Below, piece by piece: positions 6,511-10,408 of a stretch of 10,408 nt of DNA (positions are counted from its first letter, which is position 1; the number at the start of each line of letters is the position of its first letter). This DNA comes from Francisellaceae bacterium (GTDB lineage Bacteria; Pseudomonadota; Gammaproteobacteria; Berkiellales; Berkiellaceae), in the NCBI GenBank assembly GCA_023266415.1, contig JAHFQG010000034.1, positions 1 to 10,408 of the forward strand, written 5' to 3'. The translations under genes and the position numbers were made by a program. The notes beneath the pieces are model-generated. The model did no database searches, was not told the DNA's origin, and saw nothing but the letters and a program-made list of their open reading frames with translations.

Positions 6511-7749
6511 TTAGAGTGAAAGACGACCGTGAAACCAGCCTTTCATGCGGTTCCACATACCGGGGATCCCCCGCCCCAACACAGAAGACAGCGCCTCACT
6601 TTGGCGTTGTTTTCCGTACAGAAGCAATCCAACACCGGTGGAATAAACTGGGTTATTGACTGTGCCTAAAGGGTCGACCACTTGTGTGGGGACGCCCAAA
6701 CGAACGGGTACTTGGAAAATCTTTTCGGCCAATTCGACTACCCCAGGGATACTGGTACTGCCTCCTGTGAGGACGATACCGGCACTGAGGGGATGTGGAA
6801 ACTGGAACTGTTTTAGGTTGGCTTGGACCAAAGAAAACAGTTCATCGTAGCGAGGTTCGATAACTTTGGCTAAATTAAACGCTGAAATTTCTTTAACCGA
6901 GCGATGGGCATTGGACGTAATATCCATTTTGGGGGCATTTTCGGCTAAGTGTGCGAGGGCATAACCATATTGTATTTTGATGGCTTCAGCTTGCACAGTG
7001 GGGAGGTGAAAGGCCACAGCGATGTCGTTAGTGACTTGGTCGCCTGCGATAGGAATAACAGCGGTATGCTGTATTGCACCATGATAGAACACAGCAATAT
7101 CGGTGGTACCACCTCCGATGTCAACAAGGCATACGCCTAACTCTTTTTCATCATCGGTCAGGACCGCGTAGCTGGAGGCAAGTTGTTCCAAAATAATATC
7201 ATCGACTTCTATATTGGCAGCCCGAATGCATTTGACGATATTTTGGGCAGCACTGACGGCGCCTGTCACGATATGAACATCCGCTTCTAGGCGAACGCCA
7301 CTCATACCGATGGGATCTTTGATGCCGGGTTGATTATCAACGCTAAAATGCTGGGGCAGCACGTGGATGAGTTTTTGTTCGGTGGACATAGGGACGGCTT
7401 TAGCGGCGTCGATGACGCGATCGATGTCTGCTTGGGTGACTTCTTTATCACGGATGGCCACAATTCCGTGGGAATTTTGGCTTTGAATGTGGTTTCCGGC
7501 GATACCAGTGTAGACGGAGTGGATACGGCACCCGGCGGCTTTTTCGGCTTTTGAAACGGCTTGTTGAATGGAGTGGATGGTGGCTTCGATGTTCACGACC
7601 ACCCCTCGTTTAAGGCCTTGGGAGGGGTGATGACCGACGCCGATAATGGCTATTTGGCCATCGGAGCCCATTTCGGCCACGATGGCAACGACTTTGGAGG
7701 TACCGATGTCGAGCCCTACCAGGAGATTTTTATCGGCTTTTGGGGACAT
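6511..7749 (-). CDS. ftsA: Cell division protein FtsA
   Basis: FtsA is an actin-like ATPase that anchors FtsZ filaments to the inner membrane and helps recruit later division proteins. In order, the sequence shows the phosphate-1 loop VGLDIGTSKV (11-20), the FtsA-specific 1C region (about 84-165), the phosphate-2 motif VDIGGGTTDIAV (209-220) and the adenosine motif GIVLTGGS (324-331). The C-terminal amphipathic helix is MWNRMKGWFHGRLSL (398-412), the membrane anchor. Its length of 412 compares with 420 in E. coli. A GAGGA (7757-7761) precedes the ATG by seven bases. Unlike the tightly packed upstream genes it has a 109-base gap before it, containing a promoter candidate and an inverted repeat, so the ftsA-ftsZ pair may have its own transcription. 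Confidence 0.98.
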   Translation of the reverse strand: MSPKADKNLLVGLDIGTSKVVAIVAEMGSDGQIAIIGVGHHPSQGLKRGVVVNIEATIHSIQQAVSKAEKAAGCRIHSVYTGIAGNHIQSQNSHGIVAIRDKEVTQADIDRVIDAAKAVPMSTEQKLIHVLPQHFSVDNQPGIKDPIGMSGVRLEADVHIVTGAVSAAQNIVKCIRAANIEVDDIILEQLASSYAVLTDDEKELGVCLVDIGGGTTDIAVFYHGAIQHTAVIPIAGDQVTNDIAVAFHLPTVQAEAIKIQYGYALAHLAENAPKMDITSNAHRSVKEISAFNLAKVIEPRYDELFSLVQANLKQFQFPHPLSAGIVLTGGSTSIPGVVELAEKIFQVPVRLGVPTQVVDPLGTVNNPVYSTGVGLLLYGKQRQSEALSSVLGRGIPGMWNRMKGWFHGRLSL

Positions 7750-7794
7750 GCGAAAATCCTCACCCTAAAAAGAGAACTCATACTTATACTATAG

Positions 7795-7813
7795 CTGAGT
7801 TCAAAGTACTCAG
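7795..7813. promoter_or_regulatory. Inverted repeat in the ftsA leader
   Basis: CTGAGT (7795-7800) and ACTCAG (7808-7813) form a perfect 6-bp inverted repeat around a 7-base centre. It lies at the predicted transcription start of the ftsA promoter candidate. It could be a protein-binding site or a short leader hairpin. No T-run follows, so it is not a convincing terminator. Confidence 0.3.
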
Positions 7814-7821
7814 AGTCGTCT

Positions 7822-7851
7822 ATTATCACACATACGTTAGAACACTCACAA
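7822..7851 (-). promoter_or_regulatory. ftsA: Promoter candidate for ftsA-ftsZ
   Basis: On the minus strand TTGTGA (7846-7851) is followed after 18 bases by GATAAT (7822-7827). The -10 box has five and the -35 box four consensus matches. Transcription would begin near 7815, with a leader of about 65 bases before the ftsA ATG. Independent promoters near ftsQ, ftsA and ftsZ are known in E. coli. Confidence 0.45.
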
Positions 7852-7858
7852 GGGCTGG

Positions 7859-8548
7859 TTATTGTTCTGTTCTGGAGTTTGTTCGCCAACCAACTGCGAA
7901 CCCGCTGGTGTATCTTAAATCCACAGTGGCTATTTCACGTTTTTGGTTTTCCAAGGTGGGCATTGCGTCTAAAAACCGCTGTAAGCGGGCTTGAATATCG
8001 GTTTTACCCAAGGTAACTTCCACAGAGTTATTCAACTGTAAACGCCAAGAGCCCCAAGGCGCCAAAGACAATTGCAGGATAAAATAGGGCTCTAGGAGGC
8101 GATTGAGGGCTTGGTAGGTAGCAAACACAAGGGCACGTTGCTCGTCAGGTCCTTCTAGGAGGGGCAAAGCGTTATCGAGCGCGGTGAGGGGGGTTGGGAT
8201 GAAAGATCCGGTACTGCTCATGACCCCCGTTTGATTCCAACGTACTTGGGGGCGGTATTCTTCGAGGTAAATTTGGATCCGAGAGGGCCAAATGCGTCGA
8301 ATGGTGACAGTCTCAAGCCAAGGGGAATGTTTGAGGGCATCGTGTAAGTCATGCCCATTCAATCCAAAGAACCCATCGTTCAAGTAAGGGATAACAGTGT
8401 CCATGAGTTCAGTTTGGGTCAGATGTGGGTGGGCCCCAAACACTTGAACGGAGGAAATGGGGTATCGAGCGGGGATCCAACGCCACACGCCCACTGAGAG
8501 AGCGATGATGAGTAAACACAGAATAACCTTCTGGATGGATTTTTTCAT
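7859..8548 (-). CDS. ftsQ: Cell division protein FtsQ
   Basis: FtsQ is the bitopic inner-membrane protein that joins FtsL and FtsB and links the cytoplasmic Z-ring to the periplasmic wall-synthesis enzymes. The 229-residue protein has a short basic cytoplasmic tail (MKKSIQK), one membrane segment (about 8-24), a POTRA domain (about 31-98, starting ISSVQVFGAHPHLTQTEL) and the beta domain. The latter includes the family hallmark VDLRYTSGFAVGW (209-221), nearly the same as in E. coli. E. coli FtsQ is 276 residues; this one has a shorter cytoplasmic part and C-terminal tail. The ATG follows the ddl stop after two bases and has no good Shine-Dalgarno (AAGG touches the ATG), so translation is probably coupled to ddl. 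Confidence 0.95.
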   Translation of the reverse strand: MKKSIQKVILCLLIIALSVGVWRWIPARYPISSVQVFGAHPHLTQTELMDTVIPYLNDGFFGLNGHDLHDALKHSPWLETVTIRRIWPSRIQIYLEEYRPQVRWNQTGVMSSTGSFIPTPLTALDNALPLLEGPDEQRALVFATYQALNRLLEPYFILQLSLAPWGSWRLQLNNSVEVTLGKTDIQARLQRFLDAMPTLENQKREIATVDLRYTSGFAVGWRTNSRTEQ

Positions 8549-8550
8549 CC

Positions 8551-9585
8551 TTATAAAGATTCCGTTTTGAGTCCTAGGGCGCTTTTTTGAGCTTCAGTTT
8601 GATACAACGTGGCGGATAAAATGGCGGTAACGAAGGTGGCAAAATCATATCCAGCGGCTTTGGCGCCTTTTGGGATAAAACTGGTGGGGGTTAACCCGGG
8701 GGCAGTATTGAGTTCGAGCAGCCACACTTGGTCTTTTTTATCGACCAGAAGATCGATGCGGCCCCACCCTGTACAGCCTAAGGCTTGGTAGGCTTTCCAA
8801 GCGATTTCGGCACATTTTTGTTCAAGGGCTTCGTTGGTTGTCCCTGGGGAAAAGTATTGATTGGTGGTGGCTTGGTATTTGGCTTTGTAGTTATTGAAAG
8901 GCTCTTGGGTAACGAGGCGAACGCTGGGGAGAACGCGTGAGCCCACAATACCGACCATATAATCTTCCCCCACGATATAAGGTTCGATGAGAGCTTGGCC
9001 ATAAGTTTCGAGAGTAGCTTCGCAGGAAATTTGAAACTCGACCTCGTTTTTCAAGTTTACCTGTACGCCAACGCTAGAGCCTTGGTTGACGGGTTTTATA
9101 ACCAGTGGATAATTTAATTGAGCGGCAATGCGTTTTGCTTCAGGCCAAGTGTTGGCGACGCCAAAAGGGATAGTAGGAAGCCCCAAGGCTTGCCAAATCC
9201 ATTTGCTGCGGGGTTTGTCCATAGCCAATGCAGAGGCGAGGACATTGGCCCCTGTACAGGGGATATTGAGGAGGTTTAGGAGGGCGGCGATGGTACCATC
9301 TTCGCCGATGGCGCCATGGAGAATATTAAATGCCCGGTCGTATTTTCCGGTGATGAGTTTTTCGATGGGTTGAAACTGGGTATCCACTAATTCGGCGTGG
9401 ATGCCTTTTTGTTGGAGGGCTTGGTAGACAGCCTGACCGGACATGAGGGAGACTTCCCGTTCAGAGCCTGTCCCGCCATATAAGACAGCTACCTTACCAA
9501 ATTTTTGAGGAGGAATAGAATTTACCGTCACTAAATAATCAGGTTCGAGCGAATGGAGGGCGGCAAAGTAGTCTGTGTAGGTCAT
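8551..9585 (-). CDS. ddl: D-alanine--D-alanine ligase
   Basis: Ddl is the ATP-grasp ligase that joins two D-alanines for the peptidoglycan stem peptide. Family motifs are GGTGSEREVSLMSGQAV (37-53, E42 as the catalytic Glu), HGAIGEDGTI (90-99), IKPVNQGSSVGV (163-174, phosphate loop), YKAKY (233-237, matching the catalytic Tyr of E. coli DdlB) and LLELNTAPG (289-297). The Mg-binding E291 and N293 lie in the last motif and D278 in GRIDLL. At 344 residues it is longer than DdlB (306), with about 28 extra N-terminal residues before KVAVLYGG and a tail of about 17 at the end. The start is fixed by the ATGA overlap with murB and a GGGACG upstream. The position between murB and ftsQ corresponds to the ddlB locus of other gammaproteobacteria. 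Confidence 0.97.
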   Translation of the reverse strand: MTYTDYFAALHSLEPDYLVTVNSIPPQKFGKVAVLYGGTGSEREVSLMSGQAVYQALQQKGIHAELVDTQFQPIEKLITGKYDRAFNILHGAIGEDGTIAALLNLLNIPCTGANVLASALAMDKPRSKWIWQALGLPTIPFGVANTWPEAKRIAAQLNYPLVIKPVNQGSSVGVQVNLKNEVEFQISCEATLETYGQALIEPYIVGEDYMVGIVGSRVLPSVRLVTQEPFNNYKAKYQATTNQYFSPGTTNEALEQKCAEIAWKAYQALGCTGWGRIDLLVDKKDQVWLLELNTAPGLTPTSFIPKGAKAAGYDFATFVTAILSATLYQTEAQKSALGLKTESL

Positions 9586-10408
9586 AACAAACGTCCCAAT
9601 ATCCTAACTTCCAATTCTAATAGAATACCAAATTTTTCTTGAACTTGGTATTGAACCTGTTTTATCAGCCGCTCAATATCGGCAGCAGACGCTTGCCTCG
9701 TATTCAGGATAAAATTGGCGTGTTTGGAAGAGATTTGAGCTCCCCCTACCGTGTGTCCTTTCAAGCCAGCGGCCTCAATTAGTTGGGCAGCATAGGCCCC
9801 AGGAGGGTTTTTAAACACAGAGCCCCCATTGCGAGTACCAATGGGTTGAGATTGTTTTCGCTTCAAGAGCAGCTGTCCAATGTTTTCTTCCCCTTGTGGA
9901 AAAGAATGCAGCAGCGCACTGACAAACGCCAGATAGGGAGGCCCTTCAATATGTCGATACGTGGCGGTAAAAGCACTGGCGGGGTATGTTTTTAAATCAC
10001 CCATTTCTGTTAAAACAGTGACTTCGTGCACCAACGGCCAGGTTTCTCCCCCAAAGGCCCCTGCGTTCATGGCCAAGGCACCGCCAAAAGTCCCTGGAAT
10101 ACCGGCTAAGAAGGCAGCTCCTTTCAATCCTGCTTTAGCGCACACTTTAGCCACTTTAGCCGAAGGGGTTCCAGCCTCTACGTACACATGCTGAGCTCCT
10201 TCTGGATAGCATGCCGCCAACCCAGGGTGCAGCACAATAACCACCCCCGCTAAGCCCCCGTCTCGAATAAGCACATTGCTGCCCAAACCCATCAACGTTT
10301 TAGGCAGCATAGGGTTTTCTTTAACAAACATTTGAAGTTCTTCCAGGCTGTTGGGTTGAAAAAACCCATCGGCTGGACCTCCCACATGCCAGGTGGTCAA
10401 TGGCGCTA
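9582..10408 (-). CDS. murB: UDP-N-acetylenolpyruvoylglucosamine reductase, 5' end outside window
   Basis: MurB is the FAD- and NADPH-dependent reductase that makes UDP-N-acetylmuramic acid. The frame is open to the window edge, so the N terminus is missing. The visible part begins APLTTWHVGGPAD, which in relatives lies about 20-30 residues from the start. FAD-binding segments are GLGSNVLIRDGG and GIPGTFGGALAMNAGAFGGE. The three catalytic residues are recognisable: Arg in TATYRHI, Ser in GGSVFKNP and Glu in LELEVRILG. The short inter-motif distances and the GGAQISSKHANFI segment put it in the shorter class (about 300 residues) rather than the 342-residue E. coli class. It ends in TGA overlapping the ddl ATG. 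The TTG at 10400 is not a start. Confidence 0.96.
   Translation of the reverse strand, partial: APLTTWHVGGPADGFFQPNSLEELQMFVKENPMLPKTLMGLGSNVLIRDGGLAGVVIVLHPGLAACYPEGAQHVYVEAGTPSAKVAKVCAKAGLKGAAFLAGIPGTFGGALAMNAGAFGGETWPLVHEVTVLTEMGDLKTYPASAFTATYRHIEGPPYLAFVSALLHSFPQGEENIGQLLLKRKQSQPIGTRNGGSVFKNPPGAYAAQLIEAAGLKGHTVGGAQISSKHANFILNTRQASAADIERLIKQVQYQVQEKFGILLELEVRILGRLL

Overview
The window carries one end of a bacterial division and cell-wall (dcw) cluster on the minus strand, murB-ddl-ftsQ-ftsA-ftsZ-lpxC (from 10408 down to 4383). To its left are three genes outside that cluster: a DUF4143-type AAA+ ATPase (minus, 3036-4211), an ankyrin-repeat protein (plus, 1094-3013) and the 3' two thirds of a homospermidine synthase gene (plus, 1-1008). 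The gene order, the gammaproteobacterial-looking FtsZ (C-terminal peptide ending [10 protein letters not shown]) and the E. coli-like LpxC and FtsA point to a gammaproteobacterium. The ankyrin protein, homospermidine synthase and modest G+C content suggest a host-associated lineage of the Legionella/Coxiella kind. That placement is inference, not proof.

Right part (about 4383-10408): MurB and Ddl make peptidoglycan precursors, FtsQ/FtsA/FtsZ build the division ring, and LpxC commits UDP-acyl-GlcNAc to lipid A. murB and ddl overlap by 4 bases, and ddl and ftsQ are 2 bases apart. ftsA and ftsZ are 23 bases apart. The ftsQ-ftsA gap (109 bases) has a credible promoter and a small inverted repeat, and the ftsZ-lpxC gap (83 bases) has a weak promoter candidate, so expression of ftsA-ftsZ and lpxC may be topped up locally.

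Left part (1-4382): the ankyrin gene has its own good promoter (1030-1058) and ends convergently against the ATPase gene. The ATPase gene has a strong Shine-Dalgarno and a promoter built into a 13-bp inverted repeat, with a second palindrome 32 bp upstream. The most unusual observation is that the ATPase gene is flanked by two copies of the last ~28 bases of lpxC (4383-4410 real, 3010-3037 orphan; 22/28 identical, five of six differences synonymous in the lpxC frame). This suggests that the ATPase gene was inserted at the lpxC 3' end, or arrived by recombination there, between lpxC and the ankyrin gene.

I see no RNA gene, CRISPR array, IS element or prophage gene, and no gene-free stretch longer than 300 bases. 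I find no evidence for a new multi-gene system. The accessory interest lies in the ankyrin protein with a novel-looking C-terminal two thirds, and in the ATPase insertion with its operator-like promoter.
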